From the IMG/VR virus record IMGVR_UViG_3300025316_001109, positions 1-46,575 of that record: a stretch of 46,575 nucleotides of DNA; one strand, written 5' to 3'. The stretch is from a virus. A program made the position numbers and the translations under genes. The notes beneath the pieces are model-generated. The model had not been told where the DNA came from. It was given only the letters and a program-made list of their open reading frames with translations, and ran no database searches. Below, in pieces: positions 6,704 through 13,235 of the stretch (position 1 is its first letter; each line of letters starts with the position of its first letter).

Positions 6704-7240
6704 ATGGCAAAAGTTGAAGCAAAAAAATTGGTAATTGGTGAAGTGAGATTCAGTTACGCGAATGTGTTTATCCCCACAGCTCCCGCAACAGGTGGGGATG
6801 TGAAGTACAATGTGTCCATTCTTGTTCCTAAAAAGAATAAGGCGTTAGTAGCAAAAATCAAAGATGCTATTGATGAAATGGTTGAAGAGGTAAAAGTGAA
6901 TAACAAAGGTAAACTGCCTCCAAAATTCGCTCTTCCTCTGCGGGATGGTGACACGGAGAAACCGGACGATGAGGCTTACGAGGGTATGTACTACTTATCT
7001 GCTAAATCAGCCCGTAAACCGGGTATTGTTGATGCAAACCTTGACCCTATCATGGATCAGGACGAGTTCTACTCCGGTTGTTATGGTCGTGCCTCTGTAA
7101 ACTTGTTTGTTTACGACACGGTGGGTAATGGTATTGCGGTAGGATTAAACAACCTCCAGAAGTTGAAAGAGGGTGATCGTCTGGCCGGTAGCAGTTCCGC
7201 TGCTTCTGACTTCGGTGATACTGGTGAGGACTTGATGTAA
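6704..7240 (+). CDS. DUF2815 family, single-stranded DNA-binding-like protein
   Basis: A 178-residue protein matching the DUF2815 phage family: VRFSYANVFIP, YNVSILVPK, KDAIDEMVEE, PLRDGD, YEGMYYLSAKS, YSGCYGRASVNLFVYD and GIAVGLNNLQKLKEG. The family is predicted to have an OB-like fold and to act as phage ssDNA-binding protein. It is the near-constant partner of DUF2800 nucleases and phage family-A polymerases, as here. The start is the ATG at 6704 (MAKVEAKKL); an upstream extension overlaps the tail of the tRNA-like element. The acidic C-terminus (DFGDTGEDLM) is the kind used by SSBs to recruit partners. A terminator hairpin follows 12 nt after the stop. Confidence 0.88.
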   Translation: MAKVEAKKLVIGEVRFSYANVFIPTAPATGGDVKYNVSILVPKKNKALVAKIKDAIDEMVEEVKVNNKGKLPPKFALPLRDGDTEKPDDEAYEGMYYLSAKSARKPGIVDANLDPIMDQDEFYSGCYGRASVNLFVYDTVGNGIAVGLNNLQKLKEGDRLAGSSSAASDFGDTGEDLM

Positions 7241-7252
7241 TTGAAAACGAGT

Positions 7253-7285
7253 AAAGGGCTGACAATTTCGTCAGTCCTTTATTTT
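7253..7285 (+). terminator. Rho-independent terminator after DUF2815 gene
   Basis: AAAGGGCTGAC (7253-7263) pairs with GTCAGTCCTTT (7270-7280) around the loop AATTTC, with one internal mismatch, followed by ATTTT. It may partly insulate the abundant SSB-like gene from the genes downstream. Confidence 0.75.
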
Positions 7286-7299
7286 AAAAGCTAAATCAG

Positions 7300-7473
7300 A
7301 TGAACCCTTACCGAAAAACAAGAGGCAAGCTCATTCAGGTTCTGCCTTCCGGTGCAACAATCACTCTGCTTGACAACCAGCCTTGGGCTGCACTTACTAC
7401 TGAGAAACAAAACAAGATCGCTATGCGACCTGATATTTATAATAACGACAATTTAAAAGTAGCTAACTTATGA
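7300..7473 (+). CDS. Small protein (57 aa), unknown function
   Basis: A short gene starting MNPYRKTRGKLIQVLPSG and ending NDNLKVANL. Its ATG comes 20 nt after the terminator hairpin, and its stop overlaps the next start (ATGA at 7470-7473), so it is translationally coupled to that gene. The sequence has two beta-like strands (LIQVLPSGATITLLDNQ), suggesting a small all-beta fold. I do not recognise a family. The coupling and normal composition support it as a real gene. Confidence 0.65.
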   Translation: MNPYRKTRGKLIQVLPSGATITLLDNQPWAALTTEKQNKIAMRPDIYNNDNLKVANL

Positions 7474-7796
7474 TAGTACTAGGTGGGATATACATATACA
7501 AAGATGACACGGCTGAAACAGCAGCCGAATTTGGGCTAGGAATAGGCAGACAGCACATTGCTTATTTCGGCAAAGATGCGGACATATTCGACCTCCACGA
7601 GAACATAGAGTGTGGGCAACCGACCGATATGAAATTATTAGAGGGGTATTCCTTTGGAATAAGCAAGCGCGATAAATCTTGGCACGTTCGGGATACCGGT
7701 TTTAAAAACTGTAAAGACGAAGTGTTTAAAGGTTTCTACAAAACGGACAATTTTGCAAAGCAGGTTGAATCTTTAATAAAAGGAATTAGTGGCTAA
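7470..7796 (+). CDS. Hypothetical early protein (108 aa)
   Basis: Begins MIVLGGIYIYKDDTAE, overlapping the previous stop by ATGA, and its 3' end overlaps the exonuclease gene by 8 nt. It is a mixed alpha/beta small soluble protein with no signal peptide or membrane segment and no motif that I recognise. It lies between the SSB-like and exonuclease genes, so it probably belongs to replication or recombination, but no activity can be read from it. Confidence 0.7.
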   Translation: MIVLGGIYIYKDDTAETAAEFGLGIGRQHIAYFGKDADIFDLHENIECGQPTDMKLLEGYSFGISKRDKSWHVRDTGFKNCKDEVFKGFYKTDNFAKQVESLIKGISG

Positions 7797-8358
7797 AATC
7801 TTATTCTACGACCTCGAAACTACCGGGGTCAAATACTGGAAGAACAGCATACACCAGATTGCGGGGTGCGTGGAGATTGACGGAGAAGTGAAAGAATACT
7901 TTGACTTCAAAGTAGCCCCGCACCCAAAAGCAACCATAGAGCCGGATGCGCTTAAAGTTGGCGGTGTAACGCTGGAACAGATACTTGCTTACCCAGATAT
8001 GGCAACCGTGCACAAGCAATTTACAAACATGCTTGCAAAGTACGTTGACCGCTACAAGAAAACGGATAAGTTCTTTCTGTGCGGGTTCAATAATATGGGC
8101 TTTGATGACAAGTTCCTGCGCCAGTTCTTTGAACTGAATGGCGATACTTACTTCGGCTCATTCTTCTGGGCGAATAGCCTTGATGTGATGTGTCTGGCAA
8201 CCCGCTACCTACTAAAGACCCGCCCAAGCATGGTTGACTTTCGCCTTATGACCGTTGCTAAAACAATGGGGCTGACAATAGACGAGACAAAACTGCATGA
8301 CGGGGCTTACGACATTTATCTAACACGTGAAATTTATAACCTTTTAGAACTACTATAA
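7789..8358 (+). CDS. DnaQ-like 3'-5' exonuclease (DEDD family)
   Basis: A 189-residue RNase T/DnaQ-fold exonuclease. ExoI motif is FYDLETTG (Asp8, Glu10). ExoII lies in GFNNMGFDDKFL, and ExoIII is the LHDGAYDIYLTREI stretch near the C-terminus with the His and Asp of DEDDh enzymes. It starts with GTG at 7789; no ATG fits the full N-terminal motif. It overlaps the previous gene by 8 nt and the next gene by 1 nt. The family-A polymerase downstream has its own exonuclease-like domain, so this enzyme may act in DNA end processing, host DNA scavenging or recombination rather than only proofreading. Confidence 0.88.
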   Translation: MAKILFYDLETTGVKYWKNSIHQIAGCVEIDGEVKEYFDFKVAPHPKATIEPDALKVGGVTLEQILAYPDMATVHKQFTNMLAKYVDRYKKTDKFFLCGFNNMGFDDKFLRQFFELNGDTYFGSFFWANSLDVMCLATRYLLKTRPSMVDFRLMTVAKTMGLTIDETKLHDGAYDIYLTREIYNLLELL

Positions 8359-8825
8359 TGGCTACTACGAAAGAACCTAGTATTGAATTGAAGCTACCAG
8401 ATTATGACGGCGAAGACCGATCAGATAAAGTACTGGAGGCAATTGAGAAAATAGACCCCTCTATATCCGACAAATGGACCCCCGAAGGAAGAGAAGAGAT
8501 TTGTATGGCTATCGAGAAAGCACTCACCTTGCTTGATCCTGAAACGGCAGAGTTCGAAATAAGCGACATAATAAAAGCTGCCGATGAGCAGAATATGGAT
8601 TGGGAGCTAAACCGCGAAGTAGTGGCAACAATTGAAGATGATTTCATTGAGGAAGAGTTCAAAGACCGAGAGCTGGAAAAGCCTCTCCTTTCGACAGATT
8701 TCAACGACTACGAGTTTCGCCGCCAAGTGTGCGACATTTTTGAAGTGGGATACCACACACCCTCAATTGATTTAATCAAATTATTTACCGCAAGAATTGA
8801 CAAAGAATGGCTAATAATATTTTAA
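8358..8825 (+). CDS. Acidic hypothetical early protein (155 aa)
   Basis: A strongly acidic helical protein (MATTKEPSIELKLPDYDGED...; DDFIEEEFKDRELEKP). It starts on the last base of the exonuclease stop and overlaps the next gene by 19 nt. There is no catalytic motif and no membrane segment. Its acidity could suggest a DNA mimic or an interaction partner for the neighbouring DNA enzymes, but that is speculation. I do not recognise a family. Confidence 0.7.
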   Translation: MATTKEPSIELKLPDYDGEDRSDKVLEAIEKIDPSISDKWTPEGREEICMAIEKALTLLDPETAEFEISDIIKAADEQNMDWELNREVVATIEDDFIEEEFKDRELEKPLLSTDFNDYEFRRQVCDIFEVGYHTPSIDLIKLFTARIDKEWLIIF

Positions 8826-9001
8826 AAGTGTACGCACTTTTTCAAACAGATTTGCATAAATCACACAGTTCGAGAGTCTTTTTCGGGATTTTTGACAGCG
8901 AGGTAAAAGCCATCGATAAGGCTAAAGAAGAAGACTTATACACATCGGATAGCGAGGTAGTGATTCTCGAATGCACCATGAACGAATTTTATGAGCAATA
9001 A
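8807..9001 (+). CDS. Small hypothetical protein (64 aa)
   Basis: Begins MANNILKVYALFQTDLHKS and ends SEVVILECTMNEFYEQ. It is a compact beta-alpha-beta-like protein of a kind often encoded in phage early operons (a strand, a FGIFDSEVKAIDKA helix, then VVILE). It overlaps both neighbours, starting inside the previous gene and ending inside the next. No function is recognisable. Confidence 0.65.
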   Translation: MANNILKVYALFQTDLHKSHSSRVFFGIFDSEVKAIDKAKEEDLYTSDSEVVILECTMNEFYEQ

Positions 9002-9473
9002 TACGGATTACGACAAAATAGTAGAATATGCAAAAAGCATGTTCTACCGCAATTTGCAAAGTCTTAGCGGTAATATCCTTTGTGTGAATGCTTTTGTAAA
9101 CAGTGCTTATGCAACGGGGTTTTATAGCCTCGATGAAGCTAAAAAGATTATACGCGACCTTGTACTTACCGAGAAGCGCAGAGTTATCGCCCGAATACAA
9201 AGGATTGACACAACTTTCAGTTTGTACATGAAACAGTGCAAATGCTGCCACTTACCAAAATCAGTATCAGAATTTGCACCTCGGATAGACCGACGAACCA
9301 ATTACAAATACTACGACCCTATTTGCAAAGAGTGCCAATCATCGGACGAGAACAAAGCAAAAAGAAGAACAGCCTACGCCCTATCAAACACAGCAAAACA
9401 ACAGGCACACGACCGCTACGTGCGGTACAAACGAAATCACACAAAGAATGAGAGTACTATCCATAGACATTGA
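8991..9473 (+). CDS. Zinc-ribbon protein, HNH/endonuclease VII-like N-terminal signature
   Basis: A 160-residue protein. The first ~75 residues are helical. Then comes a treble-clef-like zinc site, Cys83-x2-Cys86 (KQCKCCHLPKSVSEF) and Cys112-x2-Cys115 (DPICKECQ), the pattern that opens HNH and recombination endonuclease VII proteins. The rest (ENKAKRRTAYALSNTAKQQ) is basic and helical but lacks the later catalytic HNH histidines, so a DNA-binding rather than cutting role is possible. It overlaps the polymerase gene by 26 nt, so it probably acts in replication or recombination. Confidence 0.7.
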   Translation: MSNNTDYDKIVEYAKSMFYRNLQSLSGNILCVNAFVNSAYATGFYSLDEAKKIIRDLVLTEKRRVIARIQRIDTTFSLYMKQCKCCHLPKSVSEFAPRIDRRTNYKYYDPICKECQSSDENKAKRRTAYALSNTAKQQAHDRYVRYKRNHTKNESTIHRH

Positions 9474-11397
9474 AACTTACAGCGGAACGAATTTAAGAGA
9501 CTCGGGGGTTTACAAATACGTAGAAGACCCCGCTTTCGAGATTCTTCTGTTTGCTTATGCTTACAATGACGAGCCGGTTCAGGTTCTTGACCTCGCAAGC
9601 GCAGACAAGCTGCCGCAAGATGTACTAAAGGCTTTACAGGATTTCAACGTGCTTAAAACCGCTTTCAATGCGAATTTCGAAATCACTTGTATTAGTAAGT
9701 TCTTCGGGATAACGCTGTTCCCTGACCAGTGGGAGTGCACAATGGTACGTTCGGCAGTGGCAGGTTTACCCCTATCACTTAAAGCAGTAGGGCAGGTGCT
9801 TAACCTCGATCAGCAGAAAATGGCTATTGGGAAAGCTCTTGTAACTTATTTCTGTGTACCCTGTAAACCTACACGATCAAACGGACAACGCTTGCGTAAC
9901 CTACCTCAGCATGACGCGGACAAGTGGGAACTCTTCAAAGAGTATTGCTGTCAGGACGTTGTAACCGAACGCGCTATCAGGAACAAACTTTCCTTTATTG
10001 AAATAACGGATAAGGAACGCGACCTGTGGGCACTGGATCAGCAAATAAACGCAAGGGGTATTCTTCTGGATCAACAACTTGTTGAGAATGCTATCAACAT
10101 TGATGCGGACTATAAAGATGAATTGACCCTAGAGGCTTCCGACCTTACAGGACTTACCAACCCCAACAGCGTAGCGCAACTAAAGACGTGGCTTGCCGAA
10201 CAAATGCAGGAGGGTGAAATAAAGTCCCTAAACAAACAGGCTATAAAGGATTTGCTCGAAAGTACAGAGTGTCCGGATGTAACACGATTGCTGCAACTGC
10301 GGCGGGAAATGTCAAAGACTTCTATACGCAAGTACGAGACTATGCGGAAGGCTACCTGTACCGATGGGCGGGTTCACGGATTGCTTCAGTTCTACGGAGC
10401 TAACAGAACCGGGCGTTGGGCGGGGCGATTAGTCCAGGTGCAAAATCTACCAAAAAACCACCTTAAGGATTTAGACCTCGCACGTAATCTGGTCAAAGCG
10501 AACGATGCCGAAACTCTTCGGCTCTGTTTTGGGAATGTACCTAACGTGCTTTCAGAACTCATTCGTACTTCATTCGTGGCTAAAGAGGGTCATACATTTG
10601 TTGTGGCTGACTTCTCTGCTATTGAGGCTCGCGTGATTGCTTGGCTCGCGGACGAATACTGGGTTACTAACGTATTCAAAACGCATGGTAAGATTTACGA
10701 GGCAACAGCGGCTAATATGTTTCACGTTCCCATTGAAGAGGTTACTAAGGGTAGCCCGATGCGTGATCGTGGAAAAGTGGCGGTATTGGCACTCGGCTAT
10801 CAGGGCGGGGTAAATGCCCTGACTGTAATGGATACCGCTAAAAGTATTCCAGAAGATGAAAAGCAGGGTATTGTCAATATGTGGCGTAATGCTAACAAGG
10901 CAATTGTGAGGCTCTGGTACGAGGTTGACAAAGCGGCTCTAAGGGCGGTAAGAGAAGCCACAACGGTAACTATCCGACACGGTGTGACTTTTATCGGTGG
11001 CAGCGGGATGCTATTCATTAAACTGCCTTCGGGTCGTAAACTCTCGTACGTTCGCCCTCGGTTAGTTCCGGGTAAATTCGGAGGGGATAGCTTACAATAC
11101 GAGGGAATGGATCAAACTAAGAAGACTTGGGGCAAAGTTGATACTTACGGGGGAAAACTTACTGAAAATATAGTACAGGCGATTGCTCGTGACTTGCTTG
11201 CTGAAGCAATGCTTAGCCTTTATCTAGCACACTATCGCATTGTTATGCATATCCATGACGAAGTTGTGTTGGAGGTTCCTGAGAATTTAAACGAGCTCGA
11301 TAGCATATGCCGAATAATGGGGCAGGAAGTTAGCTGGGCTAAAGGTTTGCCTCTTAGAGCGGACGGGTATGTAACAAAATACTATTTGAAGGAGTAG
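9448..11397 (+). CDS. polA: Family-A DNA polymerase (PolI-like) with 3'-5' exonuclease domain
   Basis: The phage replicative polymerase, 649 residues. The N-terminal exonuclease domain opens with SIDIETYSG (Asp7, Glu9) and has NANFEITC and a C-terminal DVVTERAI exo motif. The polymerase domain shows the RRE/R motif (FYGANRTGRWAGR), motif A DFSAIEARVIAWLAD (Asp near 387), motif B RDRGKVAVLALGYQGG and motif C HIHDEVVLE. There is no 5'-nuclease domain, as usual for phage enzymes of this length. The start ATG lies inside the previous gene. The gene is followed by a long stem-loop at 11422-11473. Confidence 0.96.
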   Translation: MRVLSIDIETYSGTNLRDSGVYKYVEDPAFEILLFAYAYNDEPVQVLDLASADKLPQDVLKALQDFNVLKTAFNANFEITCISKFFGITLFPDQWECTMVRSAVAGLPLSLKAVGQVLNLDQQKMAIGKALVTYFCVPCKPTRSNGQRLRNLPQHDADKWELFKEYCCQDVVTERAIRNKLSFIEITDKERDLWALDQQINARGILLDQQLVENAINIDADYKDELTLEASDLTGLTNPNSVAQLKTWLAEQMQEGEIKSLNKQAIKDLLESTECPDVTRLLQLRREMSKTSIRKYETMRKATCTDGRVHGLLQFYGANRTGRWAGRLVQVQNLPKNHLKDLDLARNLVKANDAETLRLCFGNVPNVLSELIRTSFVAKEGHTFVVADFSAIEARVIAWLADEYWVTNVFKTHGKIYEATAANMFHVPIEEVTKGSPMRDRGKVAVLALGYQGGVNALTVMDTAKSIPEDEKQGIVNMWRNANKAIVRLWYEVDKAALRAVREATTVTIRHGVTFIGGSGMLFIKLPSGRKLSYVRPRLVPGKFGGDSLQYEGMDQTKKTWGKVDTYGGKLTENIVQAIARDLLAEAMLSLYLAHYRIVMHIHDEVVLEVPENLNELDSICRIMGQEVSWAKGLPLRADGYVTKYYLKE

Positions 11398-11421
11398 TAT
11401 TCTGGGGCCCCTAATGGCAAA

Positions 11422-11473
11422 CGCTATTGTTTAGCCTCTTTGATTTAGTAGGCTTAGAGGCTAAACTATAGCG
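11422..11473 (+). terminator. Long stem-loop after DNA polymerase gene
   Basis: A 17-bp arm at 11422-11438 (CGCTATTGTTTAGCCTC) pairs with 11457-11473 with a single T-T mismatch, loop 18 nt. No T-run follows directly; a weaker T-rich stretch begins 14 nt later. It may be a terminator, an RNA-processing hairpin or a stability element. A perfect GGGGCCCC lies just upstream at 11404-11411. Confidence 0.6.
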
Positions 11474-11515
11474 GATGTTATGGGTAGATTTTTCTTAATT
11501 TTAAAACATAAAATC

Positions 11516-11647
11516 ATGTATCAAGTCTTTAATTCAAAAACTAACAAAATAGAGTTAACAGGAACTCTTGAAGAGTGTAATTATTATTATAGTGAGGCAT
11601 CCCACTATGATTATCTTTCAATCCAAAAACTGCCAAATTATTATTAA
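11516..11647 (+). CDS. Tiny protein (43 aa), unknown function
   Basis: Starts MYQVFNSKTNKIELTG and is rich in Tyr and Asn, ending PNYY. It lies just inside the left arm of the inverted repeat and is followed 13 nt later by the next small gene. Its natural-looking composition and an AT-rich leader (TTTTAAAACATAAAATC) typical of Bacteroidetes starts support it. No family is recognised. Confidence 0.5.
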   Translation: MYQVFNSKTNKIELTGTLEECNYYYSEASHYDYLSIQKLPNYY

Positions 11648-11660
11648 ATTATGGGAACAA

Positions 11661-11870
11661 ATGAAAAACAATACTGCTACGGCAGTAGATATAATTTCAA
11701 AAAAAGGAATGGAACATTGTCCACACTCAAAAGAATGTCCACACTCAAAAAATATGGACGAAGCTATTAATCTGGCTTATAAAGAAACACAGAAAATTCA
11801 ACCTATTTTCTTTTATACAGTAAAAGAGTTTCGTAAGTGTACAAAACACCTTGACTGCGTTCTTTTTTAA
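11661..11870 (+). CDS. Small Cys/His-rich protein (69 aa), unknown function
   Basis: Begins MKNNTATAVDIISKKG and contains a duplicated Cys/His element, EHCPHSKECPHSKN, from a direct repeat of the 15-mer TGTCCACACTCAAAA. Cys and His recur near the C-terminus (KCTKHLDC), so it may bind a metal. The frame stays open further upstream, but those codons lie inside the previous gene, so the ATG at 11661 is preferred. It sits in the cassette bounded by inverted repeats. A competing ATG at 11651 opens another short frame. Function unknown. Confidence 0.5.
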   Translation: MKNNTATAVDIISKKGMEHCPHSKECPHSKNMDEAINLAYKETQKIQPIFFYTVKEFRKCTKHLDCVLF

Positions 11871-11884
11871 ATTTACCCATAACA

Positions 11885-12059
11885 AACAAGGCTATGGGTA
11901 GTAGCCGTATGCGGGAGATGTCGCTTCCCTAAATGCGACAAAGATTCACTACCTACTGCGATAAGCGAGTTTAACAAATTCTGTGAGGAATCAAAATCTT
12001 CTATAAACGTAAATAGTCTTGTTTCTTAAACTTGCACACTTGCGCAAAACTCTAATAAT
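11885..12059. other. Non-coding structured stretch
   Basis: No credible ORF is present. Several nested inverted repeats are visible: GGCTA/TAGCC at 11890-11906, TGTCGC/GCGACA at 11919-11940, and an outer GGTAGT (11897-11902) / ACTACC (11948-11953). The first and the outer pairings are mutually exclusive, which leaves room for a regulatory switch before the HTH gene at 12060. The function is inferred. Confidence 0.4.
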
Positions 12060-12269
12060 ATGGCACTTACAGAGCTTCAAAAACAAAATATCCGCAAACT
12101 CAGCATCGAGGATAAAATAGAAATCTTGCACGAATGCGCGGATGAGTTTATGACTGCTGAAGAATATCACGAAGTCACCGGAATACCAAAGCGCACTATC
12201 TATGATAAGTTTGGGACTGAAGAAGTGAAAGGCTTTGATTTTTGCGGGCATAAACTATTCTATCTCTGA
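12060..12269 (+). CDS. Small helix-turn-helix protein (69 aa)
   Basis: Begins MALTELQKQNIRKLSIEDK. Its centre, MTAEEYHEVTGIPKRTIYDKF, has the geometry of an HTH_17/excisionase-type motif, with a short wing at the end (FDFCGHKLFYL). It is a second, more divergent relative of the HTH protein at 2832. It stands alone between a structured non-coding stretch and a terminator-like hairpin, so it is a candidate middle/late regulator, though no target can be shown. Confidence 0.7.
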   Translation: MALTELQKQNIRKLSIEDKIEILHECADEFMTAEEYHEVTGIPKRTIYDKFGTEEVKGFDFCGHKLFYL

Positions 12270-12295
12270 AACAAACTAATGAAGCTGTTTTTGAT

Positions 12296-12342
12296 AAGCA
12301 ACTACTTTTATCTGTAGCTGCTTTCTTTTGCTTTCTTTTTAT
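12296..12342 (+). terminator. Terminator-like hairpin with T-rich tail
   Basis: AAGCAACTAC (12296-12305) pairs with GTAGCTGCTT (12314-12323) with one mismatch, followed by an interrupted T-rich run (TTCTTTTGCTTTCTTTTT). The position just downstream of the small HTH gene fits intrinsic termination. Confidence 0.55.
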
Positions 12343-12370
12343 TACCTCTTTAAAAATAACGGATACTGAA

Positions 12371-12649
12371 ATGAATGAAAATGAAAACTACACCTGCGGC
12401 ATAGTCGCCGTTGTGATCTACGCGGCAATAGCCCTGCTTTTTATTATTAACGAAATTAGTCGTAAGCGTATGAAAACACTGGGAGCCTCGGCTACGGTCG
12501 AAGATATTGAGAAATTAATTAACGAGTACTTCTACCCGGCTACTTACAAAGTAGACAGGGAAACTCTTGCCGTGTCTAACTCCACCGGAGAACGCTCCGA
12601 CCTTCTTGTCGAGGAGCGTAATGGCCGGTATTATTTTAGAAGGAAATGA
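12371..12649 (+). CDS. Small membrane-anchored protein (92 aa)
   Basis: Starts MNENENYTCGIVAVVIYAA. It has one hydrophobic segment at residues ~9-28 (GIVAVVIYAAIALLFIIN), then a basic stop-transfer NEISRKRMK and a soluble C-terminal domain of about 55 residues (ATVEDIEKLINEYFYPATYKV ...). The topology would leave the domain in the cytoplasm. The stop overlaps the next ATG by ATGA. The function is unknown; the context of two membrane proteins next to a phosphatase gives no pathway. Confidence 0.7.
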   Translation: MNENENYTCGIVAVVIYAAIALLFIINEISRKRMKTLGASATVEDIEKLINEYFYPATYKVDRETLAVSNSTGERSDLLVEERNGRYYFRRK

Positions 12650-12804
12650 GAACTATCCTACTAAAAAAGATACGGAAGCACTGCCTGTTTAATAAGGAGT
12701 ATGGCGTGTGGCTGATAAAAGATGGGGTGAGCCTCTTAGCATTGATTTTTGTAATGAACGTAGTAAATCGTCTTAATTTAAAATTATGGCAGCGAAGAAA
12801 ATAG
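12646..12804 (+). CDS. Tiny basic membrane protein (52 aa)
   Basis: Begins MRTILLKKIRKHCLFNK, with one hydrophobic segment near residues 29-40 (SLLALIFVMNVV) and a basic tail ending QRRK. The ATG overlaps the stop of the previous gene (ATGA), and its 3' end overlaps the HAD gene by 19 nt, so it is translationally coupled on both sides. It has no recognised family; pairs of tiny membrane proteins in phage operons are often exclusion or lysis accessories, which is only a guess here. Confidence 0.55.
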   Translation: MRTILLKKIRKHCLFNKEYGVWLIKDGVSLLALIFVMNVVNRLNLKLWQRRK

Positions 12805-13235
12805 TGATAGTAGATATTGATGGCACAATAGCAAAGCCGGGAGCCAGACTCCAACACCTGCGTTCAGAACCTAAGAACTGGGATGCGTTTTACGCTGATT
12901 GCTTCGATGATGAGCCGATCACAGAGAACATCGAGTTAGTGAAGCACCTATCGCGCAAGTACGAGATTGTGTATTGCACGGGCAGGCGCGAGTCCTGTCG
13001 GGCAAAAACAACCGGCTGGTTCGACAAATACGAACTGCCATATGACAACAAAAAACTGCTTATGCGCGCTAACGGGGATAAGAGGCACGACACTGTTGCT
13101 AAACCTATATTAGTGCAGCAAGCGGGAATCGGGTTAGAGCAGATAGCTTTCGTGCTGGAGGATCGTAACAGCATGGTCGGTAAATGGAGAGAGCTAGGAG
13201 TTCCTTGCTTTCAAGTAGCGGAGGGGGATTTCTGA
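12786..13235 (+). CDS. HAD-superfamily phosphatase, polynucleotide kinase 3'-phosphatase-like
   Basis: A 149-residue protein matching the stand-alone Pnkp-type phosphatase domain of phages. Motif I is IVDIDGTIAKP (nucleophile Asp10, Asp12), motif II CTGRRE (Thr65-Arg67), then a lysine-containing segment, and the acidic motif III/IV LEDRNSMV (Glu125, Asp126), typical of the T4 Pnkp phosphatase relatives (DDRxxVV). It should remove 3'-phosphates from DNA or RNA ends or act on nucleotides. No kinase P-loop is attached. It is coupled to the following primase-helicase by a TGATG overlap, suggesting a role at DNA ends in replication or repair. Confidence 0.85.
   Translation: MAAKKIVIVDIDGTIAKPGARLQHLRSEPKNWDAFYADCFDDEPITENIELVKHLSRKYEIVYCTGRRESCRAKTTGWFDKYELPYDNKKLLMRANGDKRHDTVAKPILVQQAGIGLEQIAFVLEDRNSMVGKWRELGVPCFQVAEGDF

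Larger units (their letters stand above)
11476..11884. repeat. 16-bp inverted repeats flanking a two-gene mini-cassette
   Basis: TGTTATGGGTAGATTT at 11476-11491 is the reverse complement, with one mismatch, of AAATTTACCCATAACA at 11869-11884. The two arms enclose exactly the two small genes at 11516-11870. They could be the relics of an inserted cassette, paired transcription-control elements, or a closing stem in the transcript. No target duplication is visible. Confidence 0.6.

Noticed and set aside
11404-11411. GGGGCCCC palindrome as a protein-binding site
   Set aside because: It is a single short palindrome without a second copy; chance or part of the adjacent hairpin region.
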